From: Exilibacterium sp.
Lineage (GTDB): Bacteria > Pseudomonadota > Gammaproteobacteria > Pseudomonadales > Cellvibrionaceae
DNA length: 64,000 nt
Direction of reading: 5' to 3'
NCBI GenBank assembly: GCA_028280195.1
Contig: JANQMH010000112.1
Span: 61,048-125,047 of the forward strand
The translations under genes were made by a program, and so were the position numbers. The notes below the pieces were generated by a model that did no database searches, had not been told where the DNA came from, and saw only the letters and a program-made list of their open reading frames with translations. Within the stretch, counting starts at the first letter, position 1, and each line of letters opens with the position of its first letter. Below, piece by piece: positions 1-8,770 of the stretch.

Positions 1-1713
1 GTCCCCGGATGTCTGGCCGGTGTCCAGACTGCGAAAGCCAAACTGGCTCACAGAGCCCGTGGCCAGTAGCTTGCGGGTCAGTTGTACCATCTGTTCTTCA
101 CCGCGCTGGTTGAGTTTCACCTTGCAGTATTCCCGAAAAGGGACTACCGCCGTCAGCAGGCTGGCGGGTCGGTTGGCAGCTTTCAGCTCAGGCAGCATCA
201 GCACACGCATATACTCACCGTTACTACCCGTTTTCTGCAGCATGGACGCACCGTAGGGGCTTGCCGACGGTGCCAGAACCTGCACACCCAGCTGCGTGGC
301 GCCGCGGTTCTGCCGCAGCCAGCGTACCACCGCCACGCTCCAGTTGCGGCGGCCCGGTTCGCGCAGCCCCAGCACTTCGCCGGCGCGCACCTGGACCGGC
401 ATATGCTCGCGCCAGTCGAGGCAGTAGCCGCCCGGGCTGGCATCGAGAATATGCACCTGCGAGCACTGGCCGATCTCCTCGCAGGTCTGTGCGTCCGCGC
501 CGAGTTTTCCAAGCCGCTCGGGGGCGTCGTAGACTTCCGCCCAGGGGTCGTGCTCGGCGCTGAGCCGGCGCGACCGGAAGCTGCTGGGGGGCGGGCCTGC
601 GGTGGCGCCGTGGTTTAAGAAACTGTTGAATGACACACCCTCGGTAATCTGGAAATGCAGATTGGCGATGCCCACTGTCGTTTCCAGCTCGCCGCTGGCC
701 AGGCGGCGTTCGAAGCTGCGCTGGCGCACCACTCCCCAGGTATCGATCAGGTGAGCCAGCAGTGAGGGACTGATTTCCGCGGGGATGGTGACAATCTGCT
801 CACCACTGCCCTGTTTTTGCTCTTTCTGTTTGCGCAGTGCCGCCAGCAGCTGGCGGGTGTCGATCTCGCGGGTATCGTCGTCCATGGCCCCCTGGAAGCG
901 CGTCTTATACATGGGCCCCATATCGGCAGACAGGTTGACCACAAAGAGGTTTTCCCGGTTGGATTCTTCACCTTGGCTGAAACCCACCAGTGATACCCAG
1001 TGGCCGAGCGCCTGGTAAAGGGCACTGACCTCATTCTGCCGCAACTGGTTGGGGCGGGCGCAGGCGAGCATCAGGGCGCGCAGATAAGCGCGCTGGATGG
1101 TCGATGCCTGCACATCTGCCGGCAGCGGGTCGCTGACCATATGATCGAGCAGGTCGAACGCCGCTGCCAGCCTGTAGAGATTGTGTATATCCAGCCAGGA
1201 ATGGGCCGGAATGGGGGTGTACAGCTGGTAACTGCGCAGCAGTGACAGGCCCAGGCCGGTCACCGCGCGATGCAGTGCCAGCGTGAGTTTTTGCCGCAGC
1301 GGATTTTTCTGCGCCTTGCTTTTAGCGCACAGATCCCGAACCACCAGCAGGTAGCCATTGGTCATATGCTTCTGCAGGGCCTGTGCCACCGTGGCTGTTT
1401 TGAGGGCGCCGTCGGGCAGCAGCAGGGGCTGGTTCAAAAACTCCTGCGACAGCCCCTGAATACTCTGCTGCACATAGGGGCGCAGGCTTTCCAGCATCTC
1501 CAGTCGGCTTTCGGCCTCGACCGCGAGTCTGACGATTTCGGGCAGCGCTTTGTAAAGCAACACGCTGGTGTGACTCATGCGGGTTGCAGGCAGGGACTCG
1601 GCCCACTGCTTAACCTTGGCCGGGCGGGTGCTGGTGCAGAAACTGAGGGCTCTCAGGTCCTGGGCCGGCAGGATAAACTGCGACAGTAGATGCGAAGCGG
1701 TTTCCGAACTCAT
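1..1713 (-). CDS. PilZ-like domain protein, C-terminus cut by window edge
   Basis: An uninterrupted reading frame begins at ATG 1713 (MSSETASHLLSQF) and runs off the window edge after 571 codons. The first ~400 residues are helical and match no domain I can name. Near the visible end, ILDASPGGYCLDW resembles the D/N-x-S-x-x-G motif of PilZ c-di-GMP-binding domains, followed by a beta-rich stretch with GVQVL. No clear RxxxR was located, so ligand binding is inference. The layout resembles large conserved PilZ proteins of pseudomonads. It lies on the same strand as epmB, 231 bp downstream of it, so it may have its own promoter. Confidence 0.7.
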   Translation of the reverse strand, partial: MSSETASHLLSQFILPAQDLRALSFCTSTRPAKVKQWAESLPATRMSHTSVLLYKALPEIVRLAVEAESRLEMLESLRPYVQQSIQGLSQEFLNQPLLLPDGALKTATVAQALQKHMTNGYLLVVRDLCAKSKAQKNPLRQKLTLALHRAVTGLGLSLLRSYQLYTPIPAHSWLDIHNLYRLAAAFDLLDHMVSDPLPADVQASTIQRAYLRALMLACARPNQLRQNEVSALYQALGHWVSLVGFSQGEESNRENLFVVNLSADMGPMYKTRFQGAMDDDTREIDTRQLLAALRKQKEQKQGSGEQIVTIPAEISPSLLAHLIDTWGVVRQRSFERRLASGELETTVGIANLHFQITEGVSFNSFLNHGATAGPPPSSFRSRRLSAEHDPWAEVYDAPERLGKLGADAQTCEEIGQCSQVHILDASPGGYCLDWREHMPVQVRAGEVLGLREPGRRNWSVAVVRWLRQNRGATQLGVQVLAPSASPYGASMLQKTGSNGEYMRVLMLPELKAANRPASLLTAVVPFREYCKVKLNQRGEEQMVQLTRKLLATGSVSQFGFRSLDTGQTSGD

Positions 1714-1763
1714 CTCAATGGTTTTTAGCCAATCCTCTGTAATCTATTCACTGCATATTTTTT

Positions 1764-1798
1764 ATTATAGGAGACCGGCACCCCCCTTGCGGGGGGTG
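1764..1798 (-). promoter_or_regulatory. Hairpin and TATAAT element between epmB and the PilZ-like gene
   Basis: Bases 1779-1798 form an 8-bp stem with a TTGC loop (six G:C pairs in a row). On the minus strand this is followed by a perfect TATAAT at 1769-1764, about 50 nt before ATG 1713. The hairpin could end the epmB transcript and the TATAAT could be the -10 box of the next gene. No convincing -35 box is visible, and there is no T-run directly after the stem. Confidence 0.3.
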
Positions 1799-1944
1799 TC
1801 GCATCGACGACCTGCGAGGGTTTGCACCAATTATAATTTGCAACCGGTCGCTACAAATGCCTGCTTACTGTCAGCTTTCTGTAGCAATCTCTTGCCAATA
1901 AACTGCTTTTGCAGCAGCTTGTATACCACTTTTTCACCCAGGTG

Positions 1945-2952
1945 TCACAGGATTGGCGTTTTCGACGCCGCCTGCGGCTGCTCCCGCACCAGGCGCGGCA
2001 CCAGGTAGCCGGGCAGTTGCTCGAGCAACTGGCGGTACAGAGAGCGGGCCCTGGGCAGCGCCACCTCAAAGTGAGCGGCCCCGGCTACTTTGTCGAGCAG
2101 GTGCAGGTAATAGGGCAGCACGCCGGCGGCAAACAGGGCTTCGCTCAGCGCCGCCAGGGCGGCGACGCTGTCGTTGATGCCGCGCAGCAGCACCGCCTGA
2201 TTCAGCACCGGGATGTCGATACTGCGCAGTCGCGTCACCGCGGCGGCCACGTCGGCATCGATTTCGTTGGCGTGGTTGCTGTGCAGCACTACCACCTTTT
2301 GCAGGTGTGTCTGTGCCAGCCACTGCAGGCAGCTGTCGTCGATGCGATGGGGCAGCACCACCGGCAGGCGGGTGTGAATGCGCAGGCGGCGGACATGCGG
2401 TATTTGCGCTATCTGCGCGGTGAGCCAGGCCAGCTGTTTATCCGCCAGTGCCAGTGGATCGCCGCCGCTATAGATGACTTCGCCGATGCTGGGATCGGCG
2501 GCGATATAGTCCAGCGCCGGCTGCCACTGGTCGCGGCCCGGGTTGTTTTGCGCATAGGGGAAGTGGCGCCGAAAGCAGTAGCGGCAGTGAATGGCGCACT
2601 GCCGCGCGGCGATCAGCAACACCCGGCCGCGGTATTTGTGAATCAGGCCGGGGTGGGGGTTGCTGCCGGCCTCCTGCAGCGGGTCGGCGCTGTAGCCGGG
2701 TTGTACCAGCAGCTCCTCGCCCAGCGGCAGTACCTGGCGCAGCAGCGGGTCGTCGATATTGCCGCGCTGCATTTTGGCCACGAAGGCCCGCGGCACCCGC
2801 AGCGGAAAAGCCTGTTGCAGGGCCTCGCTACGGCCGATTTGAGCGGCGTCGATATGCAGCAGCCGCAGCAGTTCCAGGGGGTCTCGTACCAGGTCGGCCA
2901 GATCGTCCTGCCAGCGGCCGGTCTGCCATGTTGGCAACGTTCGGGGTATCAT
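1945..2952 (-). CDS. epmB: EF-P (R)-beta-lysine 2,3-aminomutase EpmB
   Basis: This radical-SAM enzyme converts (S)-alpha-lysine to (R)-beta-lysine, which EpmA attaches to elongation factor P. The iron-sulfur motif CAIHCRYC supplies Cys119, Cys123 and Cys126, followed by FRRHF, which is typical of the KamA/EpmB family. YSGGDPL (SAM-binding region) and a C-terminal PYYLHLLDKV segment (PLP-containing region) also fit. The length of 335 residues is usual for EpmB and shorter than clostridial KamA. It is divergent from efp, with start codons 63 bp apart, so the enzyme and its target pathway share one control region. Confidence 0.95.
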   Translation of the reverse strand: MIPRTLPTWQTGRWQDDLADLVRDPLELLRLLHIDAAQIGRSEALQQAFPLRVPRAFVAKMQRGNIDDPLLRQVLPLGEELLVQPGYSADPLQEAGSNPHPGLIHKYRGRVLLIAARQCAIHCRYCFRRHFPYAQNNPGRDQWQPALDYIAADPSIGEVIYSGGDPLALADKQLAWLTAQIAQIPHVRRLRIHTRLPVVLPHRIDDSCLQWLAQTHLQKVVVLHSNHANEIDADVAAAVTRLRSIDIPVLNQAVLLRGINDSVAALAALSEALFAAGVLPYYLHLLDKVAGAAHFEVALPRARSLYRQLLEQLPGYLVPRLVREQPQAASKTPIL

Positions 2953-3015
2953 TAGCGCCTTTGTTATCTTGTCAGCGGCTGTACGCTGATTTACCAGTAG
3001 TCAATCGAGGGGATG

Positions 3016-3588
3016 ATGGCCAGCTATTCTACCAATGAATTCCGCAGCGGTCTTAAAGTAATGCTCGACGGCGAGCCCTGTTCCATTCTGGAAAACGAGT
3101 TCGTCAAGCCGGGCAAGGGGCAGGCCTTCAACCGGGTCAAGCTGCGCAACCTGAAAAGCGGGCGGGTCTGGGAGCGCACCTTTAAATCCGGCGAAAGCCT
3201 GGAGGGTGCCGATGTCATCGACAAGGACATGGAATACCTCTACAGCGACGGCGAGTTCTGGCATTTCATGGAGCCCGATACCTACGAGCAGCACCAGGCC
3301 GACAAGGCCAGTGTCGGCGAGGCGGCCAAATGGCTGAAAGAACAGGATATCTCCGTGGTGACTCTCTACAACGGTGCGCCGCTGGCGGTAACCCCGCCCA
3401 ATCATGTCGAGCTGGAAATTGTCGAAACCGACCCGGGCCTGAAAGGCGATACCGCCCAGGGCGGCACCAAGCCGGCGACGCTGTCCACCGGCGCCGTGGT
3501 GAAAGTGCCGCTGTTTCTCTCCCAGGGCGAGGTGATCCGTGTCGATACCCGCACCGGTGAATATCTGAGCCGGGCCACCGGCAAGTAG
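3016..3588 (+). CDS. efp: Translation elongation factor P
   Basis: EF-P relieves ribosome stalling at polyproline stretches. The protein has the three expected beta-barrel domains, including TDPGLKGDT and [11 protein letters not shown]. Two ATGs are adjacent (3013 and 3016). The second is preferred because the GAGG at 3007-3010 is then spaced properly and the modification-site lysine in VKPGKGQ becomes residue 34, as in E. coli. The presence of K34 with epmB and epmA on either side implies the (R)-beta-lysylation pathway rather than rhamnosylation. The gene ends 7 bp before epmA, suggesting co-transcription. Confidence 0.97.
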   Translation: MASYSTNEFRSGLKVMLDGEPCSILENEFVKPGKGQAFNRVKLRNLKSGRVWERTFKSGESLEGADVIDKDMEYLYSDGEFWHFMEPDTYEQHQADKASVGEAAKWLKEQDISVVTLYNGAPLAVTPPNHVELEIVETDPGLKGDTAQGGTKPATLSTGAVVKVPLFLSQGEVIRVDTRTGEYLSRATGK

Positions 3589-3595
3589 GGTTCCC

Positions 3596-4549
3596 GTGCA
3601 GCAGACCCGCTGGCAGCCCGCCGCAGCGCTGCCGGCGCTGCGGGCCAGGGCTGCTGTCAATGCAGCCATCCGCGCTTTTTTCGCCGCCCGCGAGGTGCTG
3701 GAAGTGGAGGTGCCGCTGCTGGCCGGCGCCACTGTCACCGATCCGCAGATCGAGAGCCTGTCGCTGGCCACCACTGCCGGCCAGCGCTACCTGCAGACTT
3801 CCCCGGAATTTGCCATGAAGCGCCTGCTCGCCGCCGGCAGCGGCCCGATCTACTGCCTCGGCAAGGCCTTTCGGCGGGCCGAGTGCGGCCGGCGCCACAA
3901 TCCCGAATTCACCCTGCTGGAATGGTACCGGCCCGGCTATGACGACTGCCGGCTGATGCAGGAGGTGGCGCAGTTGCTGGGAGCCGTGCTGGATATCGAC
4001 CGGGTCGAGCGGCTGAGTTACCGCGATTTGTTTCAGCGCCACCTGGGTGTGGACCCGCATACGGCATCTGTCGCCACTCTGCAGCAGCTGGCGCGGCGGC
4101 ATATGGAGGTCGACTGGGAGGACGGCGACAGGGATATCTGGCTGGATTTACTGCTGTCGCATGTACTGGAGCCGCAACTGGCAGCCGGCCTGACTTTCAT
4201 TTACGACTACCCCGCCTCCCAGGCGGCGCTTGCACGGCTGCAGCGGGACGATCAGGGCCAGTGGGTAGCGAAGCGCTTCGAGGCTTATGTAAACGGTATG
4301 GAACTCGCCAACGGCTACTGGGAGTTGAGCGATGCCGGGGAGCAGCGGCAGCGCTTCGCCGCCGACCTCGAACGCCGCCGCGCGCGCGGGCTGCCGTGCC
4401 CGCAGCCCGACCAGCAGCTGCTGGCGGCGCTGGCGGCGGGCCTTCCGGATTGCGCCGGTGTGGCGCTCGGGGTCGATCGGCTGATCATGCTGAAGCTGGG
4501 GGCGGCTTCGATCGATGAGGTATTGGCGTTTCCCTTTGATCGGGCTTGA
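3596..4549 (+). CDS. epmA: EF-P lysyl-transferase EpmA (GenX/PoxA)
   Basis: EpmA is a truncated class II lysyl-tRNA synthetase paralogue that ligates (R)-beta-lysine to Lys34 of EF-P. It lacks the anticodon-binding domain of LysRS and keeps the catalytic motifs: LQTSPEFAMKRLLAAG, FRRAECGRRHNPEF (motif 2) and a C-terminal GVALGVDRLIML (motif 3). The length of 317 residues matches the family. The start is GTG 3596, 7 bp after the efp stop and preceded by a TAGGG ribosome-binding site. With efp upstream and epmB divergent, the whole modification route sits in 2.6 kb. Confidence 0.95.
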   Translation: MQQTRWQPAAALPALRARAAVNAAIRAFFAAREVLEVEVPLLAGATVTDPQIESLSLATTAGQRYLQTSPEFAMKRLLAAGSGPIYCLGKAFRRAECGRRHNPEFTLLEWYRPGYDDCRLMQEVAQLLGAVLDIDRVERLSYRDLFQRHLGVDPHTASVATLQQLARRHMEVDWEDGDRDIWLDLLLSHVLEPQLAAGLTFIYDYPASQAALARLQRDDQGQWVAKRFEAYVNGMELANGYWELSDAGEQRQRFAADLERRRARGLPCPQPDQQLLAALAAGLPDCAGVALGVDRLIMLKLGAASIDEVLAFPFDRA

Positions 4550-4627
4550 GGTTGCGCCGTGACATTGGGCTCAAGCGGGGAATGTGCCGGTCTGGCCGGT
4601 TTACGCCGCGGCCGGTGCCGGGTGGCA

Positions 4628-5455
4628 CTAACTAACCCCCCCAATATCGCAGTTAAGCTCGTGGCACATATCCAACGCGGGCTGGCTGGACTGCGGCCGC
4701 CCCAACACCTTGGCCGGCACCCCCGCCACCGTGGTATGCGCCGCAACCGGCTTGAGCACCACGCTGCCGGCACCGATTTTGGCGCCCTCGCCGATGTCGA
4801 TATTGCCGAGCACGGTGGCCCCGGCGCTGATCAAAACCCCCTTGCGCACTTTGGGGTGGCGGTCGCCGCTCTCTTTGCCGGTGCCGCCGAGGGTGACCGA
4901 CTGCATGATCGAGACATTGTCATCCACCACCGCGGTTTCGCCGATCACTATGCCGGTGGCATGGTCCAGCATAATACCCTGGCCGATTTCCGCTGCGGGG
5001 TGAATATCGACGGCGAAAACCACTGAAATCCGGTTCTGCAGAAACAGTGCCAGCGGTTCGCGACCGCGCTGCCACAGCCAGTGCGCGACGCGGTAGGCCT
5101 GCAGGGCGTGAAAGCCTTTGAAGAATAAAAACGGCACCGCCAGTGAAGCGCAGGCGGAGTCCCGCTCGCGGATGGCACGGATATCGGCGCGCACCGCGGC
5201 GCCGATCGACGGGTCGCTGTCGAGGGCCTCCTGAATGACTTCGCGCACCAGCAGCGCCGATGCCGCCGGGCTGTCGAGCTTGTTGGCGAGGTGGAAGCTG
5301 AGCGCCGCCTCCAGGGTGTCGTGGTTGAGGATGGTGGCGTGCAGAAAGCTGGCGAGAATGGGCTCCTGCTCACTTTGCAGGCGGGTTTCCGAACGGATGG
5401 TCTGCCAGACCGTATCGTCTCTGGGTTCAATACTGGCGGCGTCGTGGAGATACAT
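4628..5455 (-). CDS. cysE: Serine O-acetyltransferase
   Basis: CysE acetylates L-serine to O-acetylserine, the first step of cysteine synthesis. The helical N-terminal domain is followed by the left-handed beta-helix of hexapeptide acyltransferases: DIHPAAEIGQGIMLDHATG, QSVTLGGTGK and DRHPKVRKGVLIGA-like repeats. His in the LDHATG motif is the expected catalytic base. ATG 5455 (MYLHDAAS) is chosen; an upstream in-frame GTG at 5491 has no ribosome-binding site. The length of 275 residues is close to E. coli CysE (273). It is convergent with epmA. The C-terminal tail, the usual cysteine-synthase docking site, ends GGVS and lacks the common terminal Ile. Confidence 0.94.
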   Translation of the reverse strand: MYLHDAASIEPRDDTVWQTIRSETRLQSEQEPILASFLHATILNHDTLEAALSFHLANKLDSPAASALLVREVIQEALDSDPSIGAAVRADIRAIRERDSACASLAVPFLFFKGFHALQAYRVAHWLWQRGREPLALFLQNRISVVFAVDIHPAAEIGQGIMLDHATGIVIGETAVVDDNVSIMQSVTLGGTGKESGDRHPKVRKGVLISAGATVLGNIDIGEGAKIGAGSVVLKPVAAHTTVAGVPAKVLGRPQSSQPALDMCHELNCDIGGVS

Positions 5456-5559
5456 AGGCGGCCTGCCCGGGTTGGTGGTGTTAATACTCACTATTATTGG
5501 GGTATAGCGCGGTGAATTCCAGTGCTGCTGTCGACATTATTGCGGTCCGCATGCGCCAG

Positions 5560-6549
5560 TCACAGCACTGCCAGCGCCGGTTCATCCATCGCTGCCAGCT
5601 GCTCGCGCAATTCCAGTATATGCTCGGCCCAGTAGCGCTGGGTATTGAACCAGGGGAAGTTGTGGGGGAAGGCCGGGTCCTCCCAGCGCCGCGCCAGCCA
5701 GGCGGCGTAGTGCATGATGCGCAGTGTCCGCAGGGCTTCGATCAGGGCCAGTTCGGCGGTGTTGAAGTCGCAGAACTGCCGGTAGCCTTCGAGTACTTCG
5801 GACAGCTGCAGGGTCTGCTGCTGGCGATCGCCGGACAGCAGCATCCACAGATCCTGCACTGCCGGGCCATTGCGGGCATCGTCGAAATCGACGAAATGCG
5901 GCGCCTGATCGCGCCACAGAATATTGCCGGGGTGGCAGTCGCCGTGCAGGCGGATGCGGCGGTAGTCGATGCGGGGGAAAATCTGCTGCAGTTTGTCGAT
6001 CAGATCCTCGCACAGGCTGCGGTAGGCAGTAATCAGTTCGCCTGGAATAAACTGCCTGTCGAGGAGAAAGCGGTAGCTGTCGATGGCGAAGCTCTGCACG
6101 TCCAGTTCCGGGCGATGGTCAAAGGTGCGGCTTTGGCCGGCGGCGTGGATGCGACCCAGAAAGCGGCCCAGAATCAGCAGATTGTCGGCATTGTCCAGCT
6201 CCGGCGCCTGGCCGCCTTTGCGCGGATACAGGCTGAAGCGAAACTGCTGCCAGTGAGCCAGGGTGGTGGCGGTGTCGCCGGCGCCGAGTGTCAGCGGCGG
6301 CACCACTGGAATCTCCAGCTCTGCCAGCGCCTGGGTAAAGGTGTGTTCCTCGAGGATCTGCGCTTCGCTCCAGCGCTCGGGGCGATAAAATTTGGCGATC
6401 AGAGGTTCGGCGCCGTCAATACCCACCTGGTAGACACGGTTTTCGTAACTGTTGAGTGCCAGGATACGGGCATCGCTGAGATAGCCCTGACTTTCTACCG
6501 CATCTAAAACCGTATCCGGCGTAAGGCTGTCGTAAGGGTGGCTTTGCAT
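5560..6549 (-). CDS. srkA: Stress response kinase A (YihE/RdoA)
   Basis: This is an aminoglycoside-phosphotransferase-fold Ser/Thr kinase. In E. coli it protects against envelope and antibiotic stress by dampening MazF-linked death signalling. The catalytic loop HGDCHPGN (202-209) and metal-binding DFDD (221-224) are intact, as is IAKFYRPERW, which supplies the ATP-binding lysine. At 329 residues it has the usual length. It is a single gene on the minus strand between cysE and the KAS III-like gene, with ~100 bp on each side. The function is known for the family; nothing here shows its regulation. Confidence 0.93.
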   Translation of the reverse strand: MQSHPYDSLTPDTVLDAVESQGYLSDARILALNSYENRVYQVGIDGAEPLIAKFYRPERWSEAQILEEHTFTQALAELEIPVVPPLTLGAGDTATTLAHWQQFRFSLYPRKGGQAPELDNADNLLILGRFLGRIHAAGQSRTFDHRPELDVQSFAIDSYRFLLDRQFIPGELITAYRSLCEDLIDKLQQIFPRIDYRRIRLHGDCHPGNILWRDQAPHFVDFDDARNGPAVQDLWMLLSGDRQQQTLQLSEVLEGYRQFCDFNTAELALIEALRTLRIMHYAAWLARRWEDPAFPHNFPWFNTQRYWAEHILELREQLAAMDEPALAVL

Positions 6550-6574
6550 CTGGGGAGTCTGTGTGGGCGAGCCG

Positions 6575-6606
6575 ACAGTTTACAGTATACAGCTGACGGC
6601 AAAACC
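6575..6606. repeat. Degenerate TACAG-type intergenic repeat, copy 1
   Basis: The stretch reads as degenerate TACAG/TTTACAG steps and ends in CAGCTGACGGCAAAACC. A related element with the same ending pattern (CAGTTGACAGCAAAA) lies at 40187-40221 beside dnaG. Both are outside genes, near start codons. Confidence 0.4.
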
Positions 6607-6661
6607 CGTTTTTTCAGCGCCCTGGTTGTCGGCTGTCAACAGCTTGGCCTTTACTTAGCGC

Positions 6662-7789
6662 CTAGGCTCTTCGCAGCAACAGACTGCCGATGGAATAGCC
6701 GGCGCCGAAAGAGCAGAGCAAACCGTAGTCGCCGCTGTTCAGGTCGTCGTGGTGCAGGCTGAGCGCGATCAGTGAGCCCGCCGAAGCAGTATTGGCGTAG
6801 CGGTCGAGTACGATCGGCGCCTCGTCGTCGCTGGCATCGCGGCCCAGCAGTTTCTTCGCGATCAGGTGGTTCATATTGATATTGGCCTGGTGCAGCCACC
6901 AGCGCCTGATGTCTTTGGGGGTGAGGTCGTGGCTCTGCAGGTGTTGGGTGATATGGGCCGCCGCCAGCGGGCACACCTCTTTGAAGACTTTGCGGCCCTC
7001 CTGGTGGAAAAGCATATCGGCGGCAAAGGGCGAGGTGTCGTTGGCGTGGGCGACATAGCCGAAATTGGAGCGAATATTATTGGAATAGGCGGTCAGCGCG
7101 CGGGTGCTGAGAACGTCGAAGCGGGTGGCGGCGCTGCAGGTATCGGCCTTTTCGACGATGGTCGCAGTGGCCACATCGCCGAAGATAAAGTGACTGTCGC
7201 GGTCGGTGTAGTTGACCTGCGGCGAGGTCAGTTCCGGGTTGATGACCAGCACGCAGCGGGCGGTGCCGGCGGCCACCATCTCATAGGCGCGGTGCAGGCC
7301 GAAGGTGGCGGCAGAGCAGGCCACCAGCATATCGAAGCCGAAGCCGTCGATACCGAGCTGTGCCTGCACTTCGATGGCAATGGCCGGATAGGAGCGCTGC
7401 GTGTAGGCGCAGGAGACGATGACCGCATCGATATCCCCGGCCTTTTTATTCGCCGCCGCCATGGCCGGACGCGCCGCATTGAGGGCCATCTCCGCCTGAT
7501 CCGACAATTGCTCGTCGCCCCGCGGTGCAATCAGCGGGCGCATGCGCTCGACATCGAGAATGCCCGCTTTCTGGTAGGCAAAGCGGCTTTTGATGCCCGA
7601 GGCCTTTTCAATGAATTCGACACTGGAATAGGGCTTGGCGGCAAGTTCACCGGCGTTGATGGCGGCGGCATGTTCGGTGTTGTATTTGTCGGCGTAGGCG
7701 TTGTAGCTGTCCACCAGCTCCGCGTTGCTGATGCTCTCCGGTGGGGTCCAAAGACCGATACCGCTGATTACAATGGGGCTGCTCATCAT
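6662..7789 (-). CDS. Beta-ketoacyl-ACP synthase III-family protein
   Basis: This is a thiolase-fold condensing enzyme with the KAS III triad: Cys158 in VACSAATFG, His300 in WLHQANINMN and Asn333 in YANTASAGS. The C-terminal GAGYSIGSLLLRR is typical. It belongs to the long (~375-residue) FabH-like group containing P. aeruginosa PA3286, which feeds medium-chain acyl-CoA into fatty-acid synthesis. That substrate is inferred from similarity recalled from memory. ATG 7789 or 7786 is preferred over an upstream in-frame start at 7816 because a GAGCGA site precedes it. It is not adjacent to other fatty-acid genes. Confidence 0.85.
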   Translation of the reverse strand: MMSSPIVISGIGLWTPPESISNAELVDSYNAYADKYNTEHAAAINAGELAAKPYSSVEFIEKASGIKSRFAYQKAGILDVERMRPLIAPRGDEQLSDQAEMALNAARPAMAAANKKAGDIDAVIVSCAYTQRSYPAIAIEVQAQLGIDGFGFDMLVACSAATFGLHRAYEMVAAGTARCVLVINPELTSPQVNYTDRDSHFIFGDVATATIVEKADTCSAATRFDVLSTRALTAYSNNIRSNFGYVAHANDTSPFAADMLFHQEGRKVFKEVCPLAAAHITQHLQSHDLTPKDIRRWWLHQANINMNHLIAKKLLGRDASDDEAPIVLDRYANTASAGSLIALSLHHDDLNSGDYGLLCSFGAGYSIGSLLLRRA

Positions 7790-7909
7790 TTGTCGCTCGG
7801 TAGGCCGCGCAGCCAATTGCGCGGCGCAGGTCGTTTCTGTTTCTGATAAAGCAAATTATTTTGCCGCAATTGCCCTCGCTCCGACAGCTTTATTTTGCGG
7901 ATTGTGGTG

Positions 7910-8620
7910 TCAGTAGCTCTGCGCGGTGCGGGCGATACACCAGATATCGATACGGGTGGCACCGGCTTCAACCAGCGTCATGCTCATCTCGGCGACTGTC
8001 GCGCCGGTGGTGACAACGTCGTCGACAATGGCGATATGGCGGCCGCTGACAGCCTGCGCCATATTTCGCCGCAGGGCAAAAGCCGCTTTCAAATTCCGCT
8101 GCCGGCGGCGGCGCCCGGTGCCCTGTTGCGGTGTGGTATGACGCTTTCTGCGGCAGCAGTTCACCACCGGTAACTGCAGCGCCGCGCCGAGGTCTCTGGC
8201 CAGCAGAGCGGCCTGGTTGAAGCCGCGCGGCAGCAGCCGGCGCCAGTGCAGGGGCACCGGTGTAATCAGCTGGGGCCAGCTGTCGCGGGCGTAGCTTTGC
8301 CGCAGGTGTGCCGCCAATAACTGTGACAGCAGTCTGCCGACGGCCAACTGGCGGCGGTATTTGAAAGCCAGGATCAGCCGGTCCACCGGCTGGGCGAAGG
8401 TAAACGCCGCAACGCTGCGGCTAAATGGCGGCGGGTGCTGCAGGCAGTGCCCGCAGCTGCCCTGGCCTTGCGCCAGCGGCAGGCCGCACTGCCGGCAGTG
8501 GCTGCCGAGCCAGGGCAGATCGAGGCGGCAGCCGCGGCACAGATATTCGCTGGCGCCGCCGCCGCAGAGCAGGCAGCGGCCGGGCAGTAGCAGGTCGAGA
8601 AGCGGAAACAGAGGGATCAT
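7910..8620 (-). CDS. ComF/GntX-family phosphoribosyltransferase-like protein
   Basis: The N-terminus carries a four-pair cysteine pattern (C16xxC19, C28xxC31, C42xxC45, C56xxC59) suggestive of a double zinc ribbon. The C-terminal half is a PRTase fold with VPLHWRRLLPRGFNQA and the PRPP-loop-like AIVDDVVTTGAT. Members are linked to natural competence (ComF) or gluconate/sulfur use (GntX), but the biochemical role is unsettled. It is divergent from bioB, the usual place of this gene in gammaproteobacteria. At 236 residues it is full length. Confidence 0.9.
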   Translation of the reverse strand: MIPLFPLLDLLLPGRCLLCGGGASEYLCRGCRLDLPWLGSHCRQCGLPLAQGQGSCGHCLQHPPPFSRSVAAFTFAQPVDRLILAFKYRRQLAVGRLLSQLLAAHLRQSYARDSWPQLITPVPLHWRRLLPRGFNQAALLARDLGAALQLPVVNCCRRKRHTTPQQGTGRRRRQRNLKAAFALRRNMAQAVSGRHIAIVDDVVTTGATVAEMSMTLVEAGATRIDIWCIARTAQSY

Positions 8621-8649
8621 AAGCTGTTAACCATAAAGTCCATTTTGGG

Positions 8650-8677
8650 TTGACAGAGCAGTGTTGCCGGTTATTAT
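8650..8677 (+). promoter_or_regulatory. Sigma-70 promoter of the biotin operon
   Basis: A consensus TTGACA at 8650-8655 is followed after 16 nt by TATTAT at 8672-8677, about 95 nt before the bioB start. No recognisable BirA operator was seen around it. Confidence 0.55.
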
Positions 8678-8770
8678 TGTGCTCTGGCCAGGCACCTGGA
8701 CACAAGTGCCGGCGCCGCCAGTGCCGGGCAATGGACGGCAGCAATGATCGCAGTGACAGGAGGGCTACCG

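Noticed and set aside
82..618. A 178-codon plus-strand open frame at the window start
   Set aside because: It is a shadow of the truncated PilZ-like gene on the opposite strand, which is continuous from the edge to ATG 1713.
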